Source: Tigriopus japonicus
Lineage: Eukaryota > Arthropoda > Copepoda > Harpacticoida > Harpacticidae
DNA: 64,000 nt
Direction: 5' to 3'
Assembly (NCBI GenBank): GCA_010645155.1
Contig: CM021312.1
Span: 11,962,656 to 12,026,655 of the forward strand
Shown here: in pieces, positions 11,481 through 25,600 of the stretch
Numbering within the stretch: the first letter of the stretch is position 1
Layout of the letters: every line of letters starts with the position of its first letter
The notes under the pieces: model-generated
Seen by the model: only the letters and a program-made list of their open reading frames with translations
What the model was told of the DNA's origin: nothing
Database searches by the model: none
Position numbers and translations under genes: made by a program

Positions 11481-11899
11481 AGCACCTGAAAAGGTTAAGA
11501 CCCTGAAAAGAGTTTCATTGTAATGATAGTGGCAAATGGAAAAATTGCTCATTGGAGTAGAGTAAGGCTGTTGCAGGAATTTTGATTGGATTGAAATTTC
11601 TGGAGCTGATTAAAAAAGAAAAAAAACTTTGGCACATTATTTATTTTAGTTACTTAATTTTTAAATTAAGAAATTTGCCGAGGATTATTTTCCCAAAGTT
11701 ATGTATGAACCTTTCATTGAAACATTCAAATCAGACCTAAAATGCACACCAATCACGATCAATGAAAGTATGAAACTTAAATCAAAGGCGTATGAAAAGA
11801 ACATTCTCATTTAATCGTTTGTGTCTCAAAGTACCTCAACATTACACGCTGTTGAAAACAAAAATATTTGCCAAAACAAAATGAGAAATCAAAATGCAA

Positions 11900-12400
11900 T
11901 AAAGTTTTGAACTCGGGAGGACCTACGGATTAATTTTATGTAAAGTTTAAGTTCCTCTCCTGTTGAAAAGTTTAAAAACCATTCAAAAAACATCCCAGTT
12001 TTTAAAGCAACAAAAAATATATATCCGACAAAGAAAATTCATTTATCATCAAGGGTTTTGAGATAAATGCAAAAATTTGGATTGTCTAACGTTGTTTTGA
12101 AGTAATCTAAGGAATAAAATATGGAATGTAAAATCTGTTTAGGATCTTTAACATGTGACTTAGAGCCGTATTTTAACCACTAAGCTAAAAATCATAGATG
12201 TCTAAGTTGTACTGTAGAGAACTAAGGGAGGAATAATATAAGCATTTATGAATTCAAGTTTTATTTTTAAAATTCCGAAATTTTTAATGTTCTTTGTAAC
12301 TTTTGACAGGAAAGAAACATAAAATTCCCATGGGATTAATCCGTATGGTCTTCCGAGTTCAAAACTGTTTTGCCTAAAGCTCTCCCATTCATTTTTGGCT
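11900..12400. repeat. Imperfect inverted repeat (old foldback element)
   Basis: Sequence at 11903-11968 (ttttgaactcgggagg, then ctacggattaa) is the reverse complement of 12305-12370, with weaker pairing extending inward. The 106-codon minus-strand ORF across the right arm appears to be chance. Confidence 0.6.
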
Positions 12401-13595
12401 AAATATTGACTTTCAACAACGTGATTAGCAGGGGTGCACTTTTCATGCAAATGCACTTTTTTACACGTTTGGCCATTTCTTTGCTTTTTTGCAGTTTTTG
12501 CCATTTTTACCCGTTTTTGCACTTTCTGTGACTTTTTGCTGATATCTTGTTTTTTGACCAGAAATCTCGAAAAAATGAAAATTATGAATTTTTTTTTTCA
12601 AATTCCGTGAAATATTGTTCACAATATCCCCAGCATGGCTAATAACAACACTTCAATATATCGTTGATTGTTTCAAACATTGAAATTGGCCTCATTTGTG
12701 GGGTAAATTGTTTACCTCATGGGCTGGTAATTTAAATCTTGTGGGTGTCCACTCTTATTTTTCTCTGAAAATTTATTTCTTTGATATTGGTAAGAATTTT
12801 GCTCAACAAAACCAACCAATGGATAGAAAGAAACGTTGAATAAACGTAAAAAATAATAGAAATCAACCTACCCACTTAAATCAAAACGAAAAAAAAGACC
12901 AAAAACACTTGAAAAAACTTCAATAAGTATAGTTCTTATGTTTAGGAAAAAAATCTTTGTCTTGAATATTGAAATGAATCCAAACGGTCAAAAGATTAGA
13001 CATTGCATGTATATGCATATCTAATTTTTACAGCTAAACCAAGTAAAGCCGCATTAACAATCCTTGAGTGTAATCTCAGATAATCTTTGAAACAAGCAAC
13101 AGCTTTGTTGAGAGTTTACTTAAAAAAACACCATCAATTTGACCTAGTTGTGGGGTATGTACTGTAAAATCTCACCTAAGATTGTTGACATGCGACCCAA
13201 TATTGGCAGAAACGCATTTCTGATCGTTTTTGACTTAAAAAGCATTTTGGAACAACCAGGGTGCTTACCAATTTTTGTGTTTTCCCAAATGAACCAGATC
13301 AATCAATTTCATTGCAATTCGCAAAAAATTATTTGCACTTTTCGGCCTTTTATTCGCACGAAAAGTGCATCCTTAGTGCTTAGGTATGAAAACAAAACAA
13401 GAAATCTTGTAGAAAAAGATATTTGCTCATGTTCTATGCTAGCACATATTTCTAACATCTCCAATCATTTCATTTTAGGGTCTGAACCGATTCGCAAAGT
13501 CGCCAAAGCGACTCTGTCCCAGAACTTAAAAATCTCCGACCGAGTTAGCACAGCAAGTGGTCATCTACAAATAAAGAGACTGGCTTCATTATTCG

Positions 13596-13613
13596 TTTAT
13601 TTTTCTTTTTATT
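13596..13613 (-). terminator. Two AATAAA signals for the ionotropic receptor
   Basis: TTTATT occurs on the plus strand at 13596-13601 and 13608-13613, giving AATAAA on the minus strand about 60-75 bases past the receptor stop. Confidence 0.6.
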
Positions 13614-13670
13614 GATCCTTTAGCAATTTTTAAGCAAAATTTAACTATTTTAAGAAAAAAATCCTAAAGT

Positions 13671-16600
13671 TCAAAATCGTTCCATGAGGAAAAAAAATCC
13701 AGCAATGGCTATCCCGGAAAGCCAGAATAGAAATATGAAGGCCACTTGATCCAAGTTGATGGGATCATTAGTGCTCGTTGCTTTGGCCTTGTTTCTAGGT
13801 TGAAGGATTTGCAAGTTCTTGGGACTGATTCCAGAGTAGAACATGTGTTCAAAGATGCCGCCCGCTGACATTCGAAGCATATCGTTCAAAACCAGATCAG
13901 TCCATGGGAAACCTTTGCCAACGGATAAACAATCATCGTTGTTGTCAAATGTCACAGGCTTAGCTGAAAATCTAAAACAAAACGTATTTCTCCTCATATT
14001 TCAAAATAATTGGATAAAATAAATCGTAGAAAGATTTGAACCCGAGCTAGAAATAGTTTCGTGAGCATAGCACATGGTACTTGCCACATTTTTCACACCT
14101 TCTATTAGTTCTTTTCTTAAGCTTGGGTTAAAAATTAAATAGGGGGTTCTTCTTCGACTTCGGACGTTTAGGTAAGCTGTTTGTTTGTTGGCATTGCGTT
14201 GTAGTGCTGCGGGATTTACGTACTCTTCAAACTAGTTTTAAGGTCAATCTCAGATTAACCTCAACAGAAACCGAATTGTTCAATCCCTCTAAAATAGTTC
14301 AATGTTGTGTTGTGATTATAGGGGGAGCTGCTCGCTTCAGTTGAGAGTAAGCAAAATGTACTTCTTAGAGGGAGCCACCTGAAATCCGAGTCAAAAAACA
14401 AAAACAAGTCACTTCGAAAGGAACCCTGTGCTCCAATACGCGTGCGTGCGTTTGAGTGAGCGTTCTTTGATGGAGATTTTCGAAAAAAGTCGAATAGGGG
14501 AAAGATTTATTTTAAGAAAGTAGCATGCATGAACAATTTCTATGTCGTCTAAGTTTCTCCAAAAAGTTTGTAACACTGATTTGAATATGTTTGTTTCATT
14601 TCATTCAACACTAATCAAATAAGTAAAATCTATTCAATGAAGGCAAAGCCGTCACCCCCTCAGGTGATCAATATGACACCTTGCAGGGTAAACAAGTCAA
14701 AATTTAAGGCTGAATGACTAATTCCTTCTTCCTTTGCTTTACTGAACACAAGTTTGGAATATTCTGCGCAACATTAAGCACGAATTTTGTCAAAAGGTTT
14801 CAGTAAATAAACCTACCTAAACGTCCGAATACTAGGGTAAGTTCATGCAGAATCATGTTTCATCCGTAAGAATGCTGAATATTTTACCATATTCTAAGGC
14901 TAAAAAAAACGACGCAAATGAGGACCTCCTGACTAGCAATGGATAGGTACGGTCGCATAAATTCAGCTAGGGATTCTTGGGGCCAAATGACAAGAGGTAG
15001 GTCAGATCTCGGGCTTTATGGCTCAAAAGTTTGGGTTTTGCTTCAGGAGGAAAAACAGTTCTTTGTGGCTTGATCTCAGGTTGTTGACAAAACTAAAATG
15101 TGAACAAAGACTTGGATAGTAGGTTTAGGTCTGTCACATTCCTAGCCAATTGGCCTCAAGAATCCCTAGCTGAATTCGTGCGACCGCACTTATCCATAAT
15201 GAGATATCATTAAGGGAAGCTGATGTATTTGGTACCTGATTTTATCCAAGTAGTCCGAGAACAAATCTCCATCAAGGATGCCTCTTTTGGTGTCAATGAG
15301 AACATTTCCCATTGTCAAAATCTTGAATTTGAGTTCGTCCTTGTCAATTGAAAAGAGGACATTTTTGTGATTCTCTGCCCACAACGCCACATCCTCGGGA
15401 AAAATAGTTTTCATGTAATCCAAATCAAAACCATCTGCAAAAACAACGAACATTTTTTTTTTGCATTTTTCTAGCATTATTTGAAAGGCTCTAGAATCAA
15501 AAAAATTTGCATAGCATTTTAGCATTATTCTAGCACTTTTTGGAAAAAACGTCCAGTTTTGGGCTTCAGAGACAACTGATTTTGATGGCCTAATTTGCCT
15601 ACGTTCCCTCACTATCAAAAAGATAAATTGGAAGACTTGTGATCCTTATTATCAAGTTGGTCCTACTGTACAGGTAACCAAATTTCTGTTCACAAGCTTT
15701 GTCTACCAACAACTTGAGAAGAAGCACAAATTACTTTTCTCAAAAAAGGTTAGATTTGTGATGGAACTAGAACACAAACAACAGAAAAACAGCTATTTAA
15801 ACTTAGAATGGATAAATCAGTGGTTCAGTAAAAAAATGGATCAAGGAGGGCTTCTAACCAAAACCATTTTTGTTAAAAGAGGGCTTTTGTGAAATGAAAA
15901 GTAGTTGATCACAAAATTGTTCACACGCAAAATTTACTTTGAAATTTGAATTGTTCATACGTTTGATGTTGAGTGATTGCAAATTTAAAAAATAGGGAAA
16001 ATAAATTGCAAAGGTTTCTGAACCAAGAAATGTTCAACTTTGGTGTCAAATTTCAGCCTTTACAATGTATCCCTTTGTTTTTGGTAAGCATAAGTGAAAC
16101 TGAAACACAAAAGCGCTTTTGGTCCATCACTAGTTTCAATTTAATCTTAGTAAATTTGAAGTAATATCATCTAAAACATATTGCTTGGTTTCTTACAAAC
16201 CTTAAATTATTCAAAAAATCACTTTCTATAATTGTTATGAAAAATAAATGCTGCATGGCTTGCCAATTTTTTTGTTTTCCCTTTATGATTTACTTCACAA
16301 TCAATTTAATCAGAAATCAATTTCATTAAAAATTTTTGAAGGCAAAGTTTTTAGCTAGTTTGGGTAAGTAGTAGAAAATTTCAATGTCAATTTCAGCAAA
16401 ACTAAAGTTAAAATATATAGATTCAAATACTCACTAATAGGCATAATAGCCGCTGCAATCCCTTTTTTGTGTTTGAAAAAGTAGCATTTTTCTAGCATTG
16501 ATTTGACTTTAGCTAGCTTCGTCGCTCCAAAAAAACTTGGCCACCCTGTACTCCATCTACCAACCTCTCTGTAGCATAACAAAAGAAGACACCATATTTT

Positions 16601-19600
16601 TTATGACTAGGAACAGGAACATTAGACGAATAAACTTATTCGTCTTTTTCGTCCTTTTAATCTTTATTCGTCGCGAAAAACTTATTCGGCTATATGGCAT
16701 TCTATTTGTCTTGTTTCGTCTAAAGGAGATTTCATTTGTCTCTTTTCGTTTAATCTGTAAAAAATCGAATTTTCCTCGATTTTATCACTTTTGCTCGTTC
16801 TTTTTTTCCAATTTTTTTTTAAATATCAGCAATATTTGGCTTTAGAGAATGATTGTCAGTTTCATAATTGCACAAATTATCATCCATACCACAATGATAA
16901 TTTGTAACTTTGCCAGGCAGACATAGTGTAGATTTGGGTTTCAAAAGCTATCTGACCTGAAGAATGATTAATGTGTCAGCAAATCTGACCTAAAACATGG
17001 TCAAATACTAATGTTTGAATATCTGCTTTGACTCAAACCCTAGATTTATTGATAACATATCGTGTTTGATAACATATCGTGTTGGGTAGATAATGTATTT
17101 CAATTTTCATGTTAGTCAAACTTTGGAGTTAAAAGTTACGCTCTTTCAAAGCTCATTATGTAATCCTGCACAAAATGTATGAACAAACCCTCTTGTGGTA
17201 AAAGTTTTATCACAAAAGGGCGAGCTTATTATTGTATGCTCGCTTCAGTGTGTATACGCTTGAAAAGGCAAAACTTTTCACTCTGGCATTCAATTGAGCT
17301 GAAAATTGTATGATGTAGTATACTCAATCCAACCATTGTCTCATCTTAGGAAGAAACAATTGATTTGATACTGGAGATCAAAATTTTCATCACTGGCCTC
17401 CCCTACTCCAGGAAATTCAGTCTTCTTGCTTCACCTCATTCGTATTAGTGATGGGATTCAATCTGATTTCAATCTGTTCAATCTTTTAGGGCTGCTATCA
17501 ATGCCATTGGTCCATTGGAAAAAATAGTGTGAAAACAACTTTTGAAAAAAAAATCTCATTGGGAGTTGTGCGTACTTCAAATCGGTGTACTTACAGAGTC
17601 TTGCCGATAAATCTAAAAAATTAGGATATACAAACTCAATATTACGTCAAATTTTGACGGTTTGGGCCTGATACTATTATTACATGAATATTTTTTGAAT
17701 TAAACACACCAAATGAAGTTCATTTCTTAAGTCATGTCTGCAAGGCCCTGTTAAAGATTTTGCTTACTTTTGGTTAAAGAACTCTTGATCTTTTTAAACA
17801 ACTTTACTTACCCTCATCAAACGGGTACACCAAAATGATCTTCTCCAAACCTAAAATATCATTTACATCCTGAACCACCTTTTCAGACAAGGGCAAGGTT
17901 AGAAAGGACAATAACGTGGACGAATAGGACAATGTCATGATGAATGCAAAAATTGACCAAGTCAACGCCAAAAGAAGACCTAAAAGTTGAAGAAATGCGT
18001 TCCTTGTCCATAAAAATATTTTTTAACAAATATCCTCACCTCCTTTGTTTTGATTGTTAAACCAATTAATTGGAGTAGGCTCCGTAAATCCAGTGAACAT
18101 GACAATGAAAATATCCATAAAAGTTACTTCCTGAGCATTTTTGACGCCAACATGGTTGTAAATCTACGGGACGAAGCAAAATGCCCATTGATTATCCTAT
18201 TTTTTGTATTTTAAGTACCACTGAATTTGCATAACCTTCAAAAATCCAAAGGCCAATATTGAAAAAAGCAAGAGACCAAAAGCCAAAGCGATCCAAGTGG
18301 CCAAATCCAGAACTTGTACCAGATTCAAAAGATTGTTAGCGGGTTGAGGTGTTCTCCCAAGAGCATATTCATTGTAGTTGGCATAAGCTGCTGATCTTAG
18401 CACCAAGTGATTGAAGGCTTTGACTTCTTCAATGGGGACGAAGCCAATAGAAAAATGAGCCCTTCCTTGAAGCAACTAGCATAAAAGACAATTTTTGTGA
18501 CGTCATTAGTAGAACCATTAAAAATTGCTGATTCACGGAGTGAAATATGTGAGAAATGCCCCAACAATGAAAATAAATAAAAAAAGCTGTTGAGCGACAT
18601 TTCGGGTTCGATTTCGGTTGTGCCTACCGAAATGACAAAGAGACATGAAGTTTGCAATTAATTCGAAGATTTTTTGTTCAAAAACCTCTGAAACGCACCT
18701 TTTAAGTTTATTTATTACTTAGAATCATCCAACACACATCGGTTATGGTTAATGGTTAATTAAGATTTCAAAGTGAATTTTGCATGTTCATAATTCCGGT
18801 GATTTCGGGTTCAGGCTTAGTTACGCCCACTTTCAGTTTTGGTTAAGAGCCCTTTCGGTCCATCACTAACTGTAATTGCAGAAGCTTCTTTGGTTGTAAT
18901 ATTGCCCTTTTGGCGCTGCTTTCAACCTTTCCAAACAAACGATGCTCAATGAGTGCGGCAGTGCTTCCAAATAGAACAGATTAAAAACGCTCCAATTTTC
19001 TTAAGTGCAATTTTCTACAAGCGTTTTTTTCGGGCAAAACCTACCCAAAAAGCGCAATTCAATTCATAGAAAGTCAAAACTTTCACACAACCCGACCCCC
19101 AAGAAGGGCCATTTGCAACATCAAGTGTATTTGGTTTCGCTTAAACCAGACCCCATTTACTACATTAAGTTTTTATTTGGCACAAATCAACCGCCAAAAA
19201 GCGCTAGTTATAGAAGTTCTGGAGTGAGGGTCTCCTCAAGTCAGTGCCTCATTCACTTTGAAGAAGAAATTTTGCTTTGTACAGGGCTCAAGTTTTAGTT
19301 ACTCAAAAGGCCTCCCTACATTCTCAAAAGATCTGATGTTAGGTCTTAAAGAGCCCACTGATTAAGATGATAATTCTAGAGCCAAATTGTTGTTGTTGTT
19401 GGTTTTGCGGATTTTCTACTACCGCTACAAGGAATGCGATTCCCTGTAAACAAGGATTTATCCCGACAGCTTCAATCCGATCCCCAACAGGATTCGAACC
19501 TACGCCGTCTGGGCTCTTACTAGAACTAGCACTAGAAGCACATACACTCGGCACTCATAAGAACGCTTCAGTACGCGCGGCCACTCTGGCTTCCTCATAT

Positions 19601-22600
19601 TGTGTTGAACAAGTTATTTTTTATTAAATATTAATTAAGAGCATAAATTTCATATTTTCCAATCAAGTCTGATTGGTTTTGGCAACAATAGGTTGAAATA
19701 GATTTCATTAAAACGTAGCTAAGAAATCTTGGATTTTTGCTTTCCGAGCTAAAAAGGACGATTGCAACCCTTGTAGTGCTTTTTTAAATGAAACATTTCT
19801 GAGGTCAATTTATAAAAAATCTATTTTTAGCTTACTTCTTCTTCAAATTTTTTGTCCCAGATTGTATCACTGTGATTGAACATATGCCTGATTATCGGTT
19901 TGAATCCAATGCAAGCCCATTTCCATGCATAGTTGTAATATTCATACACCTCAATGCCCTCATTAAACTGTTCAGATGGTGGAGGAACGTCATTGAATTC
20001 CTTTGGGTACGCACATTCCTCATAAATGGACGCTTTCAAATCCTCTATCGGAACAAATGGAACTAGAAGAGAAACCTCTAATTTTCGGAATCCTGTTTGA
20101 TGCAAAAAAATCCTTTGATTTGCTTACACTCTGAAATACTTGTGGTATAATCATCTACTGGGATAAGGGCAGTCATGAGTTGAAATTGGTACTTGTCTTC
20201 CAATGCCCTCATGATCATTTTCTCCACAGGAGGCAATAAGTCTGGGTAGCTACAAAAAATGGAAAGGAAATTGTTTGACATTTGCAGTCCATCTTCAAAA
20301 ACCCTTTTTAATCCTACACCTAATAAGAAATTAGCGGTGGTGTCTAAAGATGTGTTGCCGCTTTTTGACCAAGAGTTTCAGTCTTCAGCTTACACAAGTG
20401 TTAGGATTTATTAAACTTCTGACGTAAAAACTGGTCTGTGTTAAAAAAAATGCCCATATTTCGAAAAAAATTACTGAAAATTTTATTAGGGATAGAATTA
20501 GGTTTTTCCAATCAGGTTTGGAATTGGCAAGACAAGTCTGAAAAGAATGATTATGTCTCATAACTAATCAAAATTCCAAAACTTATTCATCTTTTATCCA
20601 AAATTTGCAATTTTAAGTTTGTTCCTGAATTGACTTTTCATCCGGTGCCAATAGATAAAACTAATGATTAATCATAAGTAGGGACAGGAACTTTAAACGA
20701 ATAAACTTATTCGTCTTTTTTCGTCTTTATTCGTCTTTTTTACTCTTATTCGTCGCGATAAATTTATTCGTCTAATTTGGATTTTATTCGTCTTTTTTCG
20801 TCTAATCCGGCAATTACACTCAACTTTTTTCGTCTAATTAGTCAAAAAATTGATCTTTTGGTTTTTTTCTCAAATTTTAAAGCAAATTAGTCACTTTTTT
20901 AAAAAGTTCAACTCCAAAACTTGGGCCAAAGTAATAGTTTGATTTTCAGTTGCGTTATTGCACGAGCAAAATATGATCCACACTTGTATTTTAACTTGTA
21001 GAGTTTCCTGACAGACGCAGAAAGAAAAGGTCACCACTATTGGAATGAAAGGCTATCTGACTATGCAAACAACTAATGTGTCAGCAAACCTGCTGCTAAA
21101 TATTACTCTATTGAAAATGTTGAAATAAGGACGGTTGACCATTGACCATTTCTTGATCATTTGGCACTTTTCCGTTAGTTAATTTTATAGATTTTGCCGT
21201 TTTGCACAAGGGGGTAGCTGTTCCCCTCAACAGAGGATTTTAAACCAAGCTTGAAAAATTTGCCAATAGACGGCGTGAAAGAGTGGCCAAGTACTAAGCA
21301 CTAAGCTCACAAGTCTTTTCTAGATCTCTAGTCTTTTCTCTTTACTGGCCCAACCTTCCCATCTATTGGTGAATTTTTCAAGCTTGGTTTAATGTCCTCT
21401 ATTGGGCCACACATTAGGTCTACTTCATGGGCAGCAGTTTTAATCCTCTTTTTATCCTCGTGACCGGCAATTCATTAGTTTTTTTTGTCGTGTAAGTTAG
21501 TTTTATTCGTCTTTTTTCGTCTAATGTAGCCTTTTATTCGTCTTTTTTCGTCTAATCGGGCAATTTTATTCGTCTTTATTCGTCTAATCAGGTACTTTTA
21601 TTCGTCTTTTTTCGTCTATTTTGACAGTTTTATTCGTCTAAACTTCCTGTCCCTAATCATAAGCAACAATTTAGTTATGATCAGTGAAGAAAATTCCAAT
21701 GCAAAGAGACATCCTTTTCTTTGCATCATTTCAAAAATACTTACATGGCAACAAACCTCAAAGTAACACCGTGTAGAGAGTAAGAAGATTGTGATGAAAG
21801 GCTTTTTAGGATGCCTCGATCCTTTTTCCACATGTTAATAGAAGGAGAGGCCAAGCCTGGAAACCAAAGCTCAAAAACAACCTAAAATATTTTTTTAGAT
21901 TACCATTACACAACGATGTTTGTTCAATCAATAACGGTCAATAAATCATTGGTAAAAATTTGAAGACTAGTTTTTCAGCCGCTTTGAAACGTGTTTCATA
22001 CCTCTTCGATGTCAATAGTTCTTAAAACAAATATCTTTGCCTTTTGTTGAAGCATATAAGGAAAATCCTTCCTCTCTCTTTGGGTAATAATTGCAATCTC
22101 ATGAAGCTCTGGATCAGTCAACGCCTCAATCACACTCAATCCAAGATCTAAATCGACCACGAACAATTTTGGAACTGCCGCCAAAACTTCAGTAAAATCA
22201 ATAGAGAGATCTTTATCCATGGGAACGATTACTCGTTGACAATAGCCATGAACCATTGCTAAAAATAAATATGGTCAAATTAGAGTTAGTGCCATGTAAC
22301 GTCAAGGAGAGAGCTAGGGGACACTTGATTTTGCAAGTCAAGCACCGCTCAACTTCAGGACAGATTTCAAAAATACACCGTGGGTCTGATCTTTATACAA
22401 ACATTTGAGGTTTTTGTAACCAATATATTGTTCCGTTGAATTTTCAATCTTTTGCCTGGACCATTGATATCTATTAATACTAGAGAGAGTGTAAGCCTAA
22501 AAATGGGTCTCCGCTCGCCAACTGTTGAGCAGACAAAAGTGTGGGAACATATGAAATGTGTGACCAAGCAAATGTCAACCATGCAATTGATGAATCAAAT

Positions 22601-25600
22601 GTGGAATTGAGTAATGTTTTTATGTCATTTTTTGTTATTGCTACTGGTCATTTTATTGAAAGCACCGAAGACTTATTTTTGAAAAAGAAAACTCGAAACG
22701 ATTGCAAAGATGCAAAATAGAATATTATGACATTATCCATTAGTTTTTGTAACCCAAGCACCTAATTGCAAATTCAAAATATGATGTGGCACCTCAAACA
22801 ATGCCCAAAAGAAATGTTATGGTAAATTATTGATTGCCTTGTTGATTTGAAAGTCAAACCAGTTGGCCGAAACAAGACACAAGAAAAGCAAATTCGAAAT
22901 ATCTTTTTGTACTGTGATCTTTTATACATTAAGAGAGGGCAAAAAAAGCTTGGATGATTATTTTCTTCAGAACTAACAAGATTGGATATAACAGACACTT
23001 GGGTATTCACATTTTTTTCTTGGTACCAAAGCAATGGGTTCTACACAGTCTTGGTTGATGAAAGTCAAATATAAGGCACAAATGGATGGTTTGTTTATTT
23101 GTTTTTTTTTCTGGAGTCAGAACGCACATTTGCACCTGCGATCTGATAGAGGTTATCCGCCCTGTGGGGATTTTGCCGCTCCACTGAACTAGAGGGCTAA
23201 CAGAGAAATGTCACTCCTGTCCAGACATTTGACTTTTGTTTTGAACACAATTATTTGATCATGCAGCAAGGGTGTCAAGCGACTTGATTTATCTTACTCT
23301 AAATTACATTGCTCTTGTTTGATCAAAGCAGTTGAATAAGCAATTTTGCCCCTGACTCACTAAAAATGCAAGTTTGGGTTATGAATCACTAACTTAGCAT
23401 GTTCAATGTCAAATCCCAAAACACACACATTGGTGACTCACGAATATTTTTGGAGTGTCATTTCTCTGTTAGCCCTCTACCCTGAACGAGCATTAATTTT
23501 TACCTCACCCTCGGGAATGACCCCAAGTTCGCCTATTTAAGCCTTCAAGGGCCATGACAACTGCATGTAACTTAATACCGCAGGCCACTAGAACTCGGCA
23601 AGCCTGGGATTTGAACCAGGGATGTTGTGGATAGTTGGTGAATGCTCAACCGTTCCGTCACGATTGCTTGCCTGGACCAGGGATAACCTATATAATAGTA
23701 TTAATACTGGATGCGAACTCGCGGAATTTCTCCGGCACGCAACCTCCGCTATGAGGCCGAGATTCGTAAACAAGAAGTACAAACGGCCATGTTGGGAGCG
23801 GAAAATCAAACGGAAATCGACCAAAATTCCAAAAGATAGTGCGCCAATCGGTGTTCCCTGTGTTTCAAGCGGGTCCAGCCAAGTCCTAGCCTTGGTAAAG
23901 GTCAACCCCACGCCCCAAAATCAGTCCGATGTTGGATTTCGAAGACATCCAGTTCACCCAAGAAAGAGTGAATGAAATAGTGAATGAATGACCACATCAT
24001 GGAGTGCGAATGAACCCACAAAGGTGTCTAATCTACAAGATGACGATCAAAGTGATCAAATGAAATCTGATGACGAGGTTACCTGCAATAACCTTCGGAA
24101 GTGATAGCCCTAACTAAAGCAAAAAAAACGAATATGGACCGGACTCCGAGCCTAAATTCTTCTTGCAAAAGGATTAAGAACCAACTTTCCCACGGACCAA
24201 AACGGGGAGTTTCTTTACGCTCATTCATTGCACAACTTGAACAACAAAGAATATCTTACGATTCCTTGAATTATCAACAACAAAATATCGTTTTTTTCCG
24301 AGCTCATATATCATCCGACTTGAACGTCTTATTAGTATCTTTGAACTTACATTTGAACCCATCCATCAATATTTAAGGTATTATCCTGAACTAAATTAAC
24401 ACATGCCAAACTTTGTATGAAATCAAGGTTGTTACAGATTGTGTCACCTTGGCATAATTTAATGTTCTATAAATGATGGTCCATTTTCGAATTTCCTTTA
24501 TTGTATGGTTGTGTCTTTTAGTTCAGGATAATAAGGACAGGTAAGATATTCTTAAGTTGTTCAAGTTGTGTGATGGACGAGTGCGATAAAACTCCCCGTT
24601 TTGATCCGGGTGAGAGTATGTGGGGAAAGTTGGTTCTTAATCTCTTTTCAAGAGGAATTTGCGTTCGGATTAAGGTCAGTATAGAACAAAGAAAGAAGAA
24701 GTCCTCAGTGTCAAGAATTCGATCAAATGAAGAGCAAATTACGATGACTTTGAAACCTATCAGGTGGACCTACTAGCAATGGATGAGCTCAATATTTTGA
24801 TCTGCCTTTCGAGTCAGTCAGCCCAAATTGGTGATCTGACATAGACTGTCAGACCTGAATTACATGGACCCTCCCAAAGTCTTTAGAATGAAATGCTCCC
24901 ATCAAGATTGAATTGTGTGGATTTTTTCATGCAATCTGATTGTTAATTCCTGAACAATGGGGAACTACCGACCCATTAGTATATTGCCTTCATTCTCCAA
25001 GGTACTGGAAAAAGTAGTTTATAAGCAAATATTTCAACCTTTTGCAGAAAACCATCTAGCAAGCGAACAATTTGGCTTTAGGCAACATCATTCCACTATC
25101 CATGCGGTTCATAATTTTTTGAATAACATGTCATTGAACCAGCATTTGAAATATTCGATTGGAATATTTCTCGACCTAAAGAAAGCCTTTGACACTGTTA
25201 ATCACGACATCCTTTTGAAAAATATGGAAAAATATGGTTACAGTAACAATGTTTGTAAATGGATTGGTAATTACTTAAGTGGTAGGCAGCAACAAGTTCA
25301 CATAGATGACAAAGTGTCCGATTTTCTCACTATAACTTGTGGGGTGCCACAGGGCAGTATTTTAGGCCCTTTTTTATTTTTGGTTTATATTAATGACCTC
25401 CCTAGCACAACGGACTTGAAATTAACAATGTTCGCTGACGACACTACCATACAGCACTTTGGAAGTAATCTCGATGAAATGAAACTTGTAACTAGTCAAG
25501 CCCTAAGAAAAATAATTGAATGGCTAAATGCAAACAAACTAGTCCTTAACTTTCAGAAGACAAAGCTGATTTTATTTAGTCCACGCAATATAATATGTAA

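Noticed and set aside
13148..13615. 155-codon plus-strand ORF
   Set aside because: No domain, composition typical of AT-rich non-coding DNA, overlaps the receptor's 3' UTR in antisense.
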